A stretch of 64,000 nt of DNA from an uncultured Cyclobacteriaceae bacterium (GCA_943788235.1 CALSPM010000001.1:124001-188000), one strand, 5' to 3'. Counted from the first letter of the stretch, positions 44,759 through 54,713 are shown. Program-made: numbers and translations. The notes: a model not told the origin generated them from the sequence alone.

Positions 44759-45793
44759 ATGGATACATCAAATCGTACAGAAATCGGAGCTATAGGAGAG
44801 TTTGGGCTTATAGATAAAATTAATCAGCGTGTAGTCCTTCAACATGCTTCAACACTAAAAGGCATTGGAGATGATGCTGCGATCATTGATGGCGGATCTG
44901 ATCATAAAAAATTGATCAGTACCGATATGCTATTGGAGGGCGTCCATTTTGATTTGAGCTATATGCCATTGACACATCTTGGATATAAGGCGGTAACGGT
45001 AAACGTTTCGGATATTGCGGCTATGAACGGAATACCCAAACAAATGACGATCAGTCTTGGCTTGAGTAATCGTATGTCTGTGGAGGCTGTGGAAGCTCTT
45101 TATGAGGGGATTTATGCAGCAGCAAAAGACTATCAGATTGATATAATAGGAGGAGATACTACCTCTTCGAGATCTGGTTTGGTCATTTCGATTACCCTCA
45201 TCGGTGAATCGGCACCAGACAACATTGCCTATAGAAATGGCGCCAAAGAGGGAGATATATTATGTCTTTCAGGAGACATTGGCGGTGCCTATATGGGTTT
45301 GCAAATTTTAGAACGTGAAAAAGAAGTTTTTAAAGTAGATCCAAAAATGCAACCCCAATTAGATAAATATTCCTATATAGTGGGCCGGCAATTGCGTCCA
45401 AAAGCTCGGATGGATGTCATTCATGAATTACGAGACTTGGGCATTTTACCTACTTCAATGATTGATATTTCGGATGGGCTTGCCTCTGAAATTTTTCATT
45501 TATGCGAGCAATCCCAAAAAGGAGCTTGTATTTATGAGGACAAGTTACCCATTGCAAAGCAAACCTTTGAAACCGCTGCTGAGTTCAGTATGGATCCTAA
45601 CACCGCAGCGCTCAATGGGGGCGAAGATTATGAACTCCTTTTCACCATTGATCAAAAGGATTTTGAAAAAATGAAAAATCATGATGACATCAACACAATT
45701 GGTTACATGCATGCGCCCGATTTAGGTAAGGTTATGGTGACCAACAATAAAAACACCATTGAATTGACTGCGCAAGGCTGGATTCATTTCTAA
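44759..45793 (+). CDS. thiL: Thiamine-monophosphate kinase
   Basis: ThiL phosphorylates thiamine monophosphate to thiamine diphosphate. From the ATG at 44759 it is 344 residues. Motifs include the nucleotide/Mg site GIGDDAAI and STDMLLEGVHFD near the start, IIGGDTTSSRSGLVIS in the middle, DISDGLASEIFHLCEQS and the C-terminal NGGEDYELLF. All catalytic residues are present. The gene stands alone; the other thi genes are not in the window. Confidence 0.95.
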   Translation: MDTSNRTEIGAIGEFGLIDKINQRVVLQHASTLKGIGDDAAIIDGGSDHKKLISTDMLLEGVHFDLSYMPLTHLGYKAVTVNVSDIAAMNGIPKQMTISLGLSNRMSVEAVEALYEGIYAAAKDYQIDIIGGDTTSSRSGLVISITLIGESAPDNIAYRNGAKEGDILCLSGDIGGAYMGLQILEREKEVFKVDPKMQPQLDKYSYIVGRQLRPKARMDVIHELRDLGILPTSMIDISDGLASEIFHLCEQSQKGACIYEDKLPIAKQTFETAAEFSMDPNTAALNGGEDYELLFTIDQKDFEKMKNHDDINTIGYMHAPDLGKVMVTNNKNTIELTAQGWIHF

Positions 45794-46110
45794 GCGCCTT
45801 TTTTTAATATTTTCTAGAGTGTTGATACATAGAGAAGTGAGAACTGCTCAGTATTGATAAGATTCTGTTCAATGAAAGGCATTTATGAGGCAATTAATTT
45901 TAAATAGAGAGGTGATAGCTTTGGTTTTATCTCCATTGATTTCATGGGGAAAAGGCTCTTTTGCTAAGTTAATGCTATAAATATATTCAATATTCTAGTA
46001 ATAGAAATCTATTTGAGTAAAGGCAAAAAATAAGCGGTTGACTTTTTGATCAACTGCTTAACAATTCTAGAATATGTAAACATCTCTTTCAAATAGACCC
46101 TCTTTTAAAT
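45794..46110. other. Intergenic region between convergent thiL and YceI genes
   Basis: This 317-base AT-rich gap has no gene. It holds one clear inverted repeat at 46031-46060, described separately. Confidence 0.5.
46031..46060. terminator. Inverted repeat, possible bidirectional terminator
   Basis: TAAGCGGTTGA (46031-46041) and TCAACTGCTTA (46050-46060) pair over 11 positions with one G-T pair and an eight-base loop. It lies between two convergent genes. The T-run expected after a terminator is weak on both strands, so this is a moderate call. Confidence 0.45.
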
Positions 46111-46680
46111 TTAGTTTTGGGTAATTACAGAGATGACTACTTTTATTTCATCATAAATCAATTTATCACCTAAGTCCATGAAAAAACTTCCTGATCGATG
46201 CTTTACTCCATATTCCGAACGGTCAAAAGTGAAGTTGGCCGATGCTGTATAACCATTTTCAGTAGGTGTTAAGGAGGCATCAAATTCAAGAGATTTTGTA
46301 ATATCTCTAACGGTAAAATCAGCGACGATTCGGTATAGATTATCTTTTTCTTCCGTGGCTTTCACAATGATCAACTGTGCGGTTGGAAATGCATTGGCAT
46401 CAAAGAAATCTTCAGATTTGAGATGATTTTCTAATTTACTGCGATAGGCCTCTGAAACATCTAAATTTGCGATGGATGTCATATCAACTTCAAAAGCACC
46501 CCCGGTCAATTGTCCATCCGAGATCTCTAGAGTACCAGATTTTAAACTTATAAGTCCATTGTGAGTGGTAGTAGCACTGCCCCCTTCCCATTCAATAGTA
46601 CTTTTTTGAGTATTTACAGGCACCGTTTCAAGCGGGGATAGATTTAAGGTCAGTAAGGATAAAATAATTGTTAAGGACAT
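46111..46680 (-). CDS. YceI-family lipocalin-like protein
   Basis: YceI proteins are periplasmic barrels that bind isoprenoid-type lipids. This 189-residue protein has a short N-terminal signal region (MSLTIILSLLTLNLSPLET) and the YceI core: STIEWEG, GTLEISDGQLTGGAFEVDMT, YRSKLENHLKSEDFFDAN, the DFTVRDITKSLEFDA strand, and DRSEYGVKHRSGSFF. The length is normal. The ligand is unknown. It is monocistronic. Confidence 0.9.
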   Translation of the reverse strand: MSLTIILSLLTLNLSPLETVPVNTQKSTIEWEGGSATTTHNGLISLKSGTLEISDGQLTGGAFEVDMTSIANLDVSEAYRSKLENHLKSEDFFDANAFPTAQLIIVKATEEKDNLYRIVADFTVRDITKSLEFDASLTPTENGYTASANFTFDRSEYGVKHRSGSFFMDLGDKLIYDEIKVVISVITQN

Positions 46681-46988
46681 AAGATATTTTTCTAAGTAAT
46701 GATAAATTATTTTTCTATTTGAGCAATGTAATTGATAAGTTCTAATTTCTGGGTTAATCTAAATTAATAAATAACAAATAATAAATTTTTATTTTGTGGT
46801 TAGTTTTTTTGGAGAGTAGTAGGTGTTAGAGCCACCCTAAGGTTCTATTCGATCAGCGTAATGTTTGGAATTTCCAATTCTTTATATCGTCAGTAACTAT
46901 TTCTATAATACGACCATGAACCAAAATTCAAAACAGTTGAAGATTATTGAGGCTTATTGGTTAATTTTAATGTTTTAATGCAAAGGGC
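46681..46988. other. Intergenic region with a tiny frame
   Basis: The 308-base gap between divergent genes has no called gene. A 20-codon ATG frame (46917-46979, MNQNSKQLKIIEAYWLILMF) lies just upstream of the DUF3109 gene; it could be a leader peptide or chance. No hairpin or promoter pair was convincing. Confidence 0.35.
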
Positions 46989-47573
46989 ATGATCATAATA
47001 GACAAAACCGTAATTTCTTCAGATATTTATCAGGAACAGTTCATCTGTGACTTAGACAAATGCAAAGGAGCTTGTTGCGTAGAAGGAGATCTTGGAGCTC
47101 CTTTGGGTCTAGATGAGCTACCACTGATTGAAGGTGCTGTCGAAGAAGCAAAAACTTATTTATCCCAAGAATCGAAAGAAATATTAGATAAAGAAGGCGC
47201 CTATATCTTAGATGAAGAGGGGGATTTCTCCACGACCACCCTGAAGGGTAAGGAATGTAGTTTTGCCTTTTATGATGAGGAGAAAACTTTAAAATGTAGT
47301 CTTGAACAGGCATGGATTCATGGTAAATCAAACTTCCAAAAGCCCATAAGTTGCCATTTATATCCCATAAGGATTGCCCAATTGCAAGAATATGAAACCC
47401 TCAATTATGATCGATGGAGTATTTGTGAATGCGCCAGGATCTTAGGTAAGAACAAGGGCGTAGCGATTTATAAATTTTTAAAGGAACCACTTATTAGGAA
47501 ATATGGCGAGGATTGGTATCAAAAGTTGTGTAATGAAATCGATTTACTGAAGTCGGATACGCCCAAGGCATAA
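46989..47573 (+). CDS. DUF3109-family cysteine-rich protein
   Basis: This 194-residue protein fits DUF3109, common in Bacteroidota and of unknown function. It has conserved cysteines in CDLDKCKGACCVEGDLGAPL (residues about 19-38), GKECSFAF, LKCSLEQAW, ISCHLYPIRI and SICECARIL, a pattern suggestive of metal or Fe-S binding, resembling YkgJ/CxxCxxCC proteins. No membrane segment is visible. It stands alone with a long downstream gap. Confidence 0.85.
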   Translation: MIIIDKTVISSDIYQEQFICDLDKCKGACCVEGDLGAPLGLDELPLIEGAVEEAKTYLSQESKEILDKEGAYILDEEGDFSTTTLKGKECSFAFYDEEKTLKCSLEQAWIHGKSNFQKPISCHLYPIRIAQLQEYETLNYDRWSICECARILGKNKGVAIYKFLKEPLIRKYGEDWYQKLCNEIDLLKSDTPKA

Positions 47574-48235
47574 AAATAAAGAGAGGTGAAAGGAACTCAA
47601 GGAATAAGATACGATCAAATAGCAAACTTTCTGGGGGCCAAAAAAACCCTAGTTATGGGCAAACTTATGATGAAGATGAGATGGATGATCAAACTAAATC
47701 CGACAAGATAAAGGAGCTTATTTGGGTAGACTTCGGAGATTCCAAAGGGCTGAAAAGTGAGTAAAAATAAAAAAATAAAGAGTCCAAAAACGAAGGAAAC
47801 TATTTATTTTATTTCAGATGATTCAAAAAATGGGAAAGGAGCTAAAATCCATTGATTCATTTTGTTAAATGACATAGTTACGTATTGATTGATCGTCTTT
47901 TGAGGAAATGAAAAGGGAGGTAATTGGTGAATAATGACTCTGGGCTTATCAAACAAGGCATCACCTATTCTAGGTAACGAGTGCTATTAAAAATGGACTA
48001 AAAAGAAATTGAGTTAAAGTATTATTTTGCCTAAAGTGTACCTTTGATGGTTGAATTTCTGTGATTGATCCATAAAAAAGATATTATTACTGGGCTATTA
48101 GTTTAAGAGATTGATCTTTCTTTTTTTTCCAAATATATTGGTGGTTATATGCCTATTCGGCATCTCTTGTAGTACAGCGATTACTTGCAGAATCCTATAA
48201 CCATTAAATTCAGAACAATTTATTACAGTCATTGG
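47574..48235. other. Intergenic region with coding-like fragments
   Basis: This 662-base gap has no intact gene. On the plus strand a 60-codon frame without a clear start (about 47577-47762) is rich in charged residues (SGGQKNPSYGQTYDEDEMDD, then KELIWVDFGDSKGLKSE). It is followed by a 32-codon GTG frame (47758 onward, VSKNKKIKSPKTKETIYF). I do not recognise either. They may be relics of a lost gene. The right half seems non-coding. Confidence 0.3.
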
Positions 48236-49177
48236 TTAGGTTAATTTCAGCTTAAAAAAATCGTAGGGTTGATTATGTGCGTCATTTGCCAGAGACTGTA
48301 AGGCTTTATAATGATCGTTTAGATTTAATTCTGGATGGATAAAATTGAAATTCTTGTGTCTCCAAAATGACATGGAGGCGCCAGCGTAGGCAGTAAAGGC
48401 ACCCAGCCCCTTTTGTTCAATTGCCGTGAAGGTAACTTGCTTTGAATAACCTCTTAAAAAACCTTGTACTTTATTGGCGTTGAGACGACCTTCTTCGGAG
48501 CAAAGCCCAATAATAGCCATGCCGACATCAAATATGCGATAATAATGAGCAGCTTCCTCGAAATCCATTAGGGTCACCTTCTGTTCGTCTGGGCTAATAA
48601 GCACATTATCACAGAACAGATCACTATGTATGAAAGCCCGTGGAAGTTCATCAGATAAGTGAGGTACTAACTCTGAGACGATGTTTGTAAGCCAAGTTCC
48701 AAAAGGATCTTTTGGCGCATAATCATTTAATAGATCAAAATGCTCTTTTCCAAAGTTGAGAACATTTGGCAGATAATCAGGGGGAGATATTCGATGAAGT
48801 TTACCTACCTGAAATCCTGCCAACTCGATCAGCGGCAGTGTTAAATAGGGCTTGATTCCTCCCGAGATGAATCTTTTGATCATGACAGGTTTTTGGCGCC
48901 AAAGCGTGATCGGCATCCCGTTTTTGGCAGAGACTATTTTTGAGGTCTCAAAACGATTATTTTCTAGGTATTGAAGGAGTTGACTTAGGGCCAGAACCTC
49001 TTCCCAAGTTTTTTGCTCAAAGAGACTGATGACGTAGTTCTCTTCCTTGAGAGTGACTTGGTAATTGGTATTTTCAATACCCCCACTTAATACGCTAAAG
49101 GAATCAAAGGGTTCTAATTCATAGGGTGTCAAAATCTCGAAAAGGTCTGGAGTAGTTAGCGTTGTATAAGGGTCCAT
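48236..49177 (-). CDS. Homoserine kinase, phosphotransferase (ThrB2/APH-fold) type
   Basis: This 313-residue protein of the APH/choline-kinase fold sits directly after thrC, so homoserine kinase is the likely activity. Motifs are GGIENTNYQVTLKEENYVI (glycine-rich loop), PKAFIHSDLF-like AFIHSDLFCDNVLI with the catalytic Asp at about residue 185, and VTLMDFEEAAHYYRIFDVG with the Mg-binding Asp. It is unrelated to the GHMP-type ThrB and belongs to type II. The 13-base gap to thrC suggests co-transcription. Confidence 0.85.
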   Translation of the reverse strand: MDPYTTLTTPDLFEILTPYELEPFDSFSVLSGGIENTNYQVTLKEENYVISLFEQKTWEEVLALSQLLQYLENNRFETSKIVSAKNGMPITLWRQKPVMIKRFISGGIKPYLTLPLIELAGFQVGKLHRISPPDYLPNVLNFGKEHFDLLNDYAPKDPFGTWLTNIVSELVPHLSDELPRAFIHSDLFCDNVLISPDEQKVTLMDFEEAAHYYRIFDVGMAIIGLCSEEGRLNANKVQGFLRGYSKQVTFTAIEQKGLGAFTAYAGASMSFWRHKNFNFIHPELNLNDHYKALQSLANDAHNQPYDFFKLKLT

Positions 49178-49190
49178 TTTTTGAAAAAAA

Positions 49191-50642
49191 TTAAGAAGGG
49201 TGATGTAAATCCCAATGGGTATTCATGGTTTCTTTAAAGGCGCTGTGTAAGTGGGAATAGTGACAGGTATAATTTTTTTGGCATTTTACTTTTGCTTCCT
49301 CAATAGAAGGATGCCTAGCGGCTCGAGAGATTTGATCAGCACCCAATAAACGTTCCAACGTCTCAGAAAACTTGGCCGGATGGGCGGTAGCGAGACAAAT
49401 CAATGGATGCCCGCCCAATTGTGCTTTTAATTGATCTGCTGCGGCTACCGCCACTGCTCCATGTGGATCCAATAAATAATTTTCCTTGTCGAAGACATTT
49501 TTAATGGTTTTTAATGTCTGCTCATCGGAGATACTTTTGGATAAAAACCCTTTTCGGTATTCGGCCATCGTTTCTGCGTCAAAAATGACCTGTCCTGTTC
49601 GCTCAAAGGTTTCCATCCATTCCTTAATTTTTGTCGAATCTCTCTCCACATTAAAATACAAAAAACGCCAAAAATTGATAGGAACCAATATATCTATAGC
49701 AGATGAAACGGTTTCGTGAATGGGTTGCTTTGAAAACACACCTTGTGTAAAAATTCGGTTTAGGCAGGCGTTTTGATTGTTCGCTACTACCAAATAATGA
49801 ATTGGCAATCCCATCTTTCTAGCCAATCCTCCAGCACATAAATTACCAAAGCCACCAGAAGGTACGGCCATGTTTACGGGAGCGCCAACTTCTTTCGCAA
49901 TGCGCAGGTACCCATAGAAATAATGGACGGTCTGCATCATGATCCGTCCCCAATTAAGGGAGTTGACACTAGACAGGTTAAGTTTATTTTTAAAAGTATC
50001 ATCAGCATAAAGTTGGCTAATGACGACATCAAGATCATCACTCCCCTCCGGACAATTAAAAACACCCACGGGGTGAACATTGGTATGAGGTAGGGTGGTC
50101 ATTTGTCTTTCTTGTGCCTTAGTAATGAGTCCTTTCGGATACAAAATCCAAGCATCTAAATTAGATTTTCCGGCAACAAAATGCGCTGCGGCGGGGCCCG
50201 TATCTCCTGTGGTCGCTACGATCACCGAGAGATGTTCGCTTTTTCTTTTAAGAAAAAAATTAACCAAATTAACCATAAAAGACATGCCTACGTCCTTAAA
50301 GGAAAGGGTAGGGCCATAAAACAATTCCATGATGTAGGTCTCATCCCGAGTTTCCAACTGATGAAGGGGAATGACTTCTTTGGTTTCAAAAGTGTCATAA
50401 CATTCATCAAGGAGCAGACGCAGCTCAACAGCAGAGACAATACTACGATCAATAAACAATGATAATACTTCGAATGCCAGTGCTTTGTAGCTCAGGGATT
50501 TCCATTGATTTAAATCAGAATGCGTCACTTTTGGTAAATATGCGGGCACATATAATCCGCCATCTGATGCGTAGCCATCCATAATAGCTTTTTCAAAGTC
50601 AACGGTAGGACCACCTCCTTTGTTGCTTTTATAATTGAGCAT
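49191..50642 (-). CDS. thrC: Threonine synthase
   Basis: ThrC converts O-phosphohomoserine to threonine with PLP. The 483-residue protein begins MLNYKSNKGGGPTVDFEKAI and shows DGGLYVP, the PLP lysine in GPTLSFKDVGMSFM (about residue 115), the phosphate-contacting TTGDTGPAAAHFVAG, and AVPSGGFGNLCAGGLARKMG. It is intact and of usual length for the long family. It overlaps the upstream OCD-family gene by 14 bases and is followed by the homoserine kinase gene. Homoserine dehydrogenase is not in the window. Confidence 0.94.
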   Translation of the reverse strand: MLNYKSNKGGGPTVDFEKAIMDGYASDGGLYVPAYLPKVTHSDLNQWKSLSYKALAFEVLSLFIDRSIVSAVELRLLLDECYDTFETKEVIPLHQLETRDETYIMELFYGPTLSFKDVGMSFMVNLVNFFLKRKSEHLSVIVATTGDTGPAAAHFVAGKSNLDAWILYPKGLITKAQERQMTTLPHTNVHPVGVFNCPEGSDDLDVVISQLYADDTFKNKLNLSSVNSLNWGRIMMQTVHYFYGYLRIAKEVGAPVNMAVPSGGFGNLCAGGLARKMGLPIHYLVVANNQNACLNRIFTQGVFSKQPIHETVSSAIDILVPINFWRFLYFNVERDSTKIKEWMETFERTGQVIFDAETMAEYRKGFLSKSISDEQTLKTIKNVFDKENYLLDPHGAVAVAAADQLKAQLGGHPLICLATAHPAKFSETLERLLGADQISRAARHPSIEEAKVKCQKNYTCHYSHLHSAFKETMNTHWDLHHPS

Positions 50643-51597
50643 CTTGCTGGGTCAATAGATGTTGCAAATAAACTGATTTGGCAATCATGATGTCTTGCAC
50701 TGCCACACCTGTTAAATCTACTATTGTTATTTGATGATCATTTTTACGTTGTAATTTAGGGTCTTGGATAGCAGCACCCAATTCGTATATGTCATCAGTT
50801 TGGATAAATCCCCCTCTGGTCGCTTGATGAATTTCACCCCTACTTTTGCTTTGGGGCAGGCTATCGGCAATGATCAGATCGGCTTTTTTTAGTAGGTCTC
50901 CTGATAATTCTTGCTTGGTAGCGGTATCGGATCCTACGGCCGTAATGTGGGTACCTGCTTGAATGTCATCGGCATGCAATAGCGCTATTTCTGAAGGGGT
51001 GGTGGTAACTATAAGTTGACAATATTGGGCCACTTGTGAAGGAGAAGTTGCTATGTGTATATTCCAATTTGAATCTAAGTCGTGCTTCAATTTTTTGGCA
51101 TGGCGTTCATTTCGACCCCACAGCCATACGTCACGGCATGTTAAGATTTTTTGAAGATGTTGTAGTTGAAGTTTAGCTTGAATCCCTGTGCCTATGATGC
51201 CAATGGCCCTTACATTTTTAGGTGCAAAATAGTGGGCTGCAAGTGCTCCCGTGGCTGCCGTACGAATATCAGTGAGATAGCCGCCATCCAATAACAAGGT
51301 CATCAGCTGGCCTGTTTGCTGTTTAAATAAGAGCATTAAACCTTGACCTGAGGCGATACCTAATTTTGGATTTTCATAGAAACCTGAGGCGATCTTAATG
51401 ACGTAATAATCATCATCAAAGATATAGCCATATTTTATATGAACATCGCCTGGGGGATTATTGAAAAGAAGTTCTCCAACTGGTGGCACTATACTTTGAC
51501 CATTACTAAAGGCCTTAAAGCCTATTTCCATCGCATGGATTATGTCAACTTCCTTGAGCAGAGATTTGATTTCATTGATTTTGAGAATTGTAGGCAT
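50629..51597 (-). CDS. Ornithine cyclodeaminase / mu-crystallin family dehydrogenase
   Basis: With the ATG at 51597 (an upstream TTG is rejected) this is a 322-residue NAD(P)-binding enzyme. It shows DGGYLTDIRTAATGALAA with the conserved Arg, the Rossmann loop GIIGTGIQAKLQLQHL, and ITAVGSDTATKQEL with the catalytic Asp. Family members include ornithine cyclodeaminase, alanine dehydrogenase, ketimine reductases and siderophore-precursor enzymes, so the substrate is open. The 14-base overlap with thrC places it first in a threonine-synthesis run, an unusual and unexplained association. Confidence 0.82.
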   Translation of the reverse strand: MPTILKINEIKSLLKEVDIIHAMEIGFKAFSNGQSIVPPVGELLFNNPPGDVHIKYGYIFDDDYYVIKIASGFYENPKLGIASGQGLMLLFKQQTGQLMTLLLDGGYLTDIRTAATGALAAHYFAPKNVRAIGIIGTGIQAKLQLQHLQKILTCRDVWLWGRNERHAKKLKHDLDSNWNIHIATSPSQVAQYCQLIVTTTPSEIALLHADDIQAGTHITAVGSDTATKQELSGDLLKKADLIIADSLPQSKSRGEIHQATRGGFIQTDDIYELGAAIQDPKLQRKNDHQITIVDLTGVAVQDIMIAKSVYLQHLLTQQDAQL

Positions 51598-51714
51598 GAG
51601 TTTCCGTTTGTTCAAACTTAGGAATTTTGCTGTTAAACAGCTAATGCTGGCACCTTATTAATTAATGAATTTTAAGGGGCGGAAAAAAAACTATAGTAAA
51701 AAGAAAAGACCTGA

Positions 51715-53160
51715 CTAGTTGGAGATCCCGTTGAGGTACATCTCAAACATGAAGGGATTTTTAAGGGGTTCATTAATGATTGGATGAGGCGAGAAAGGTG
51801 CGATTCTACCCAGTCCGTTTCTACCCGTGATTTCATCAATGGCGATGCTTAACAATAATTCATCATCAGCTCCAAGGGGTCTCATGAATTCTAAATAATC
51901 AGTTTCTTTGGCTTCAATATCGGGTAAAAATCCTGTAGAATAATCACTAAAATCTAATGAATTAGCCAATTTGCTTATGATGGGTTGGACAGCATAGGTG
52001 TGATTGGGATTGAGATTACCGTCTTTTTCTGTAAAATCTGATTGTGGAGAGTCATATAAAGTTCTTGATCCTTCATTTTTACCTACCGTTTGATCTCCAA
52101 TGATTCGGACTTCCATATATGGCAATAGTCCAGCTATCAGGAGTTCGCTTGCAGATGCAGATCGATTACTAACCAAGATATAAATTCGTTCAATATTTAA
52201 CTCATTCAATGTACGGGTTGAGACGCTCTCATATTCGGCATCTACTACGTCCAAATCATCCACAAAAAAAAGGGCGCGGGTATTGCCTCCGTGCTTTTCA
52301 TTATATAATATCTTACCAAAGACATCTGCCCGAGTTGCTTTACCGTAAATCATGCTGGCCAAATGCATGGTGGTATAAATAGATCCTCCACCGTTATATC
52401 TCAAATCTAAAACTAATTCTGTAACATTTTCATTTTTGAACAGTCCGAAGGCATCATTAAGTTGCTCATGAAAAGTATGTCTAAAGCCATTGTACATGAG
52501 ATAGCCAATTTTGTGTCCTTCAATTTCTAAAACTTTTTCGAGAAAGACGGGGTTTTCTGTCAATTGTCGAGCAAAAAAAGAGGTCGTCGTACGGGTAGGT
52601 ATGAGCACATTATCTTCAATTTTAGCGACGTCGAGCGTGTAGCTTGCTTGATTTTGCAATAATTCCTGATAATTGTCCATAGTCATGAGGCTACCATTGA
52701 TGCCATAAAATAATTCACCACGTATTAAGTCTACCTCAGAGGCAGGCGAGTCGGGCAACACATACCTAACATAGCCAACGACACTATCTCCCAACCATCT
52801 TACCAGACCATATTTGAAGCCAAAAGTGGTAGTTATGCCTGCAAAATATTCGTCTTGAGCATTGTAATCATCGGTAATCCATGAAAATCGATCATCAGCA
52901 TATCTCAATGACTCAAATAAGAGATTGGGATCATCGAATTGATTCAAAAAAGTATTTCTTTCGCTACTAGTGGCAAATTGCTCATCTTTCAAGTCATCCA
53001 CGTCTTCTTGCCAATAATACCAAGAATTCATGGCTCCCCAAAGGAAGGCGTTGACTTCATTTTCGGCAGCAATGCCTGGGTCATCATCTTTATTGCAACT
53101 CGTGAAAAAAAACAAAGAATTGAGGACAAAAAGCATCGGTATTAAATTCAAATAGCGCAT
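51715..53160 (-). CDS. S41-family C-terminal processing-like peptidase, lipoprotein
   Basis: The ATG at 53160 gives a lipoprotein signal (MRYLNLIPMLFVLNSLFFFT, then SC) and a 481-residue protein. After an N-terminal helical region come a PDZ-like segment (VLPDSPASEVDLIRGELFYG) and the S41 catalytic domain: LVLDLRYNGGGSIYT, the Ser nucleophile in SNRSASASELLIAG, and the Lys in GDQTVGKNEGS. All catalytic residues are present. It probably acts in the cell envelope; substrates are unknown. It is alone, 85 bases downstream of galE on the same strand. Confidence 0.88.
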   Translation of the reverse strand: MRYLNLIPMLFVLNSLFFFTSCNKDDDPGIAAENEVNAFLWGAMNSWYYWQEDVDDLKDEQFATSSERNTFLNQFDDPNLLFESLRYADDRFSWITDDYNAQDEYFAGITTTFGFKYGLVRWLGDSVVGYVRYVLPDSPASEVDLIRGELFYGINGSLMTMDNYQELLQNQASYTLDVAKIEDNVLIPTRTTTSFFARQLTENPVFLEKVLEIEGHKIGYLMYNGFRHTFHEQLNDAFGLFKNENVTELVLDLRYNGGGSIYTTMHLASMIYGKATRADVFGKILYNEKHGGNTRALFFVDDLDVVDAEYESVSTRTLNELNIERIYILVSNRSASASELLIAGLLPYMEVRIIGDQTVGKNEGSRTLYDSPQSDFTEKDGNLNPNHTYAVQPIISKLANSLDFSDYSTGFLPDIEAKETDYLEFMRPLGADDELLLSIAIDEITGRNGLGRIAPFSPHPIINEPLKNPFMFEMYLNGISN

Positions 53161-53245
53161 GAAAAATTTTTTATTGAGAAACTGAGGTATGAAAATGAAT
53201 TCTTCCTCGCTTAGTATATGTTCTTTAATTTTCATGGCTAATATA

Positions 53246-54265
53246 TCAAGAAATGAGGGTTTTTTGCCATTTCCACGCTGATTTCATCATGTCATCTAAA
53301 TTGAGTTGAGCCTTCCAGTTCAGTTCATGATTGGCCCGTGTCGTATCAGCATAGATCTTTACGATGTCTCCAGTTCTCCGATCCACTACTTCATAGGGTA
53401 CTTTGGTGTGATTGATCCTTTCAAAGGCTTGAATGACTTCAAGTACAGAGCTCCCTTTGCCCGTTCCGATGTTGAAATATTCATAGGATTTTTTTTGTTC
53501 ATTGTTTAGCATACGTTCAATTGCACGGACATGTGCTTTGGCAAGGTCTACCACATGGATATAATCTCGTATGGCTGTTCCGTCGGGTGTATTATAGTCA
53601 TTTCCATATACTTTCAATTTGGATCGTAGCCCAGCTACTGTCTGAGTAATAAAAGGAACCAGATTGGCTGGAGTTCCAACCGGCAATTCACCGATCAAGG
53701 CAGAAGGGTGTGCCCCTACAGGATTGAAATACCTTAATGACAAGGCTTGGAGTTGCCCATTAGTTCGGGTCGTATGATTGAGAATATCTTCTCCTATTTG
53801 TTTGGTGTGCCCATAGGGTGATTCGGCCAAAGCAAATGGTGTATCCTCAGTTACTGGAAGCCGAGAGGGTTGACCATAAACGGTACAACTAGAAGAAAAA
53901 ACAAGATTTGAAACTTTATATAATTCCATTAATTTCAATAAATTAAGCATGGAATTTAAGTTTACATCATAATATAAAAGAGGTTTCTCTACGGATTCGC
54001 CGACTGCCTTTTTCGCAGCAAAATGAATAATACCATCGAATTTATTGTCCTTGAAGAGTTTCTCTAAGGAGGGAGAATTTCTCAAATCAAACTGATGAAA
54101 TTCAGGTTTTGTACCTATTATTTTTTCGATGCTCTCAATTGTACGATGCTCAGAATTAGACAAGTCATCCACGATAATGACCTCATAACCTTGATGAATG
54201 AGTTCAACAGCCGTATGTGATCCTATGTATCCAGTACCTCCAGTTAACAATATTCTTTTAGCCAT
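53246..54265 (-). CDS. galE: UDP-glucose 4-epimerase
   Basis: GalE interconverts UDP-glucose and UDP-galactose, feeding LPS and polysaccharide synthesis. The 339-residue SDR enzyme has the NAD loop GGTGYIGSHTAVEL, the catalytic SSSCTVYG and YGHTKQ (Tyr-x-x-x-Lys) motifs at about residues 125 and 150, RYFNPVGAHPS, and GTAIRDYIHVVDLAKAH. It is full length and intact. Confidence 0.95.
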   Translation of the reverse strand: MAKRILLTGGTGYIGSHTAVELIHQGYEVIIVDDLSNSEHRTIESIEKIIGTKPEFHQFDLRNSPSLEKLFKDNKFDGIIHFAAKKAVGESVEKPLLYYDVNLNSMLNLLKLMELYKVSNLVFSSSCTVYGQPSRLPVTEDTPFALAESPYGHTKQIGEDILNHTTRTNGQLQALSLRYFNPVGAHPSALIGELPVGTPANLVPFITQTVAGLRSKLKVYGNDYNTPDGTAIRDYIHVVDLAKAHVRAIERMLNNEQKKSYEYFNIGTGKGSSVLEVIQAFERINHTKVPYEVVDRRTGDIVKIYADTTRANHELNWKAQLNLDDMMKSAWKWQKTLIS

Positions 54266-54491
54266 AATACCTATGTAAAATACAAGATTAAGGTAACGAA
54301 CTTAATTTTTTTTTAAAATAGCTTAATATAATTCCAATTGTATTCATCATATTTTAGATGAAGGGGTACGCCTCAAAGGCTTGAAATAATGAAAAAGGAA
54401 TTGAAGTCAACAAAAAAACATAGTGGGACCATACTACTAAAAATCTTTTCATAATTTTTATTTTTCGGATGTAATAGGCCATTTTTGCGAA

Positions 54492-54713
54492 ATGTTTTCA
54501 TTTTTAAACAAGGAGAATTTAGCTCTATCATTGTTGTTGGCATTTGTTTGTGCAAATGTGATGAGTCATACTACTGATATTTCCCCAGTATACGGTAAGG
54601 TTGCTTTTTTCTTACTTTTCTCTCTTTGGCTCGGGATTTTATCGAAGTTGGGTAAAAGTAGCTGGATAAAGAGACTTAGAAAGAAATCAAAGAATAAAGA
54701 AGACGAGTCCTGA
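54492..54713 (+). CDS. Small predicted membrane protein
   Basis: The protein is 73 residues with two hydrophobic segments (about residues 9-25 and 35-53) and a strongly basic C-terminal tail (KSSWIKRLRKKSKNKEDES). I do not recognise a family. The ATG at 54492 follows four bases after CATTTTTG, a near match to the -7 promoter consensus, the same spacing as at three other genes, which supports the start. No neighbours share its strand closely. Confidence 0.6.
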   Translation: MFSFLNKENLALSLLLAFVCANVMSHTTDISPVYGKVAFFLLFSLWLGILSKLGKSSWIKRLRKKSKNKEDES

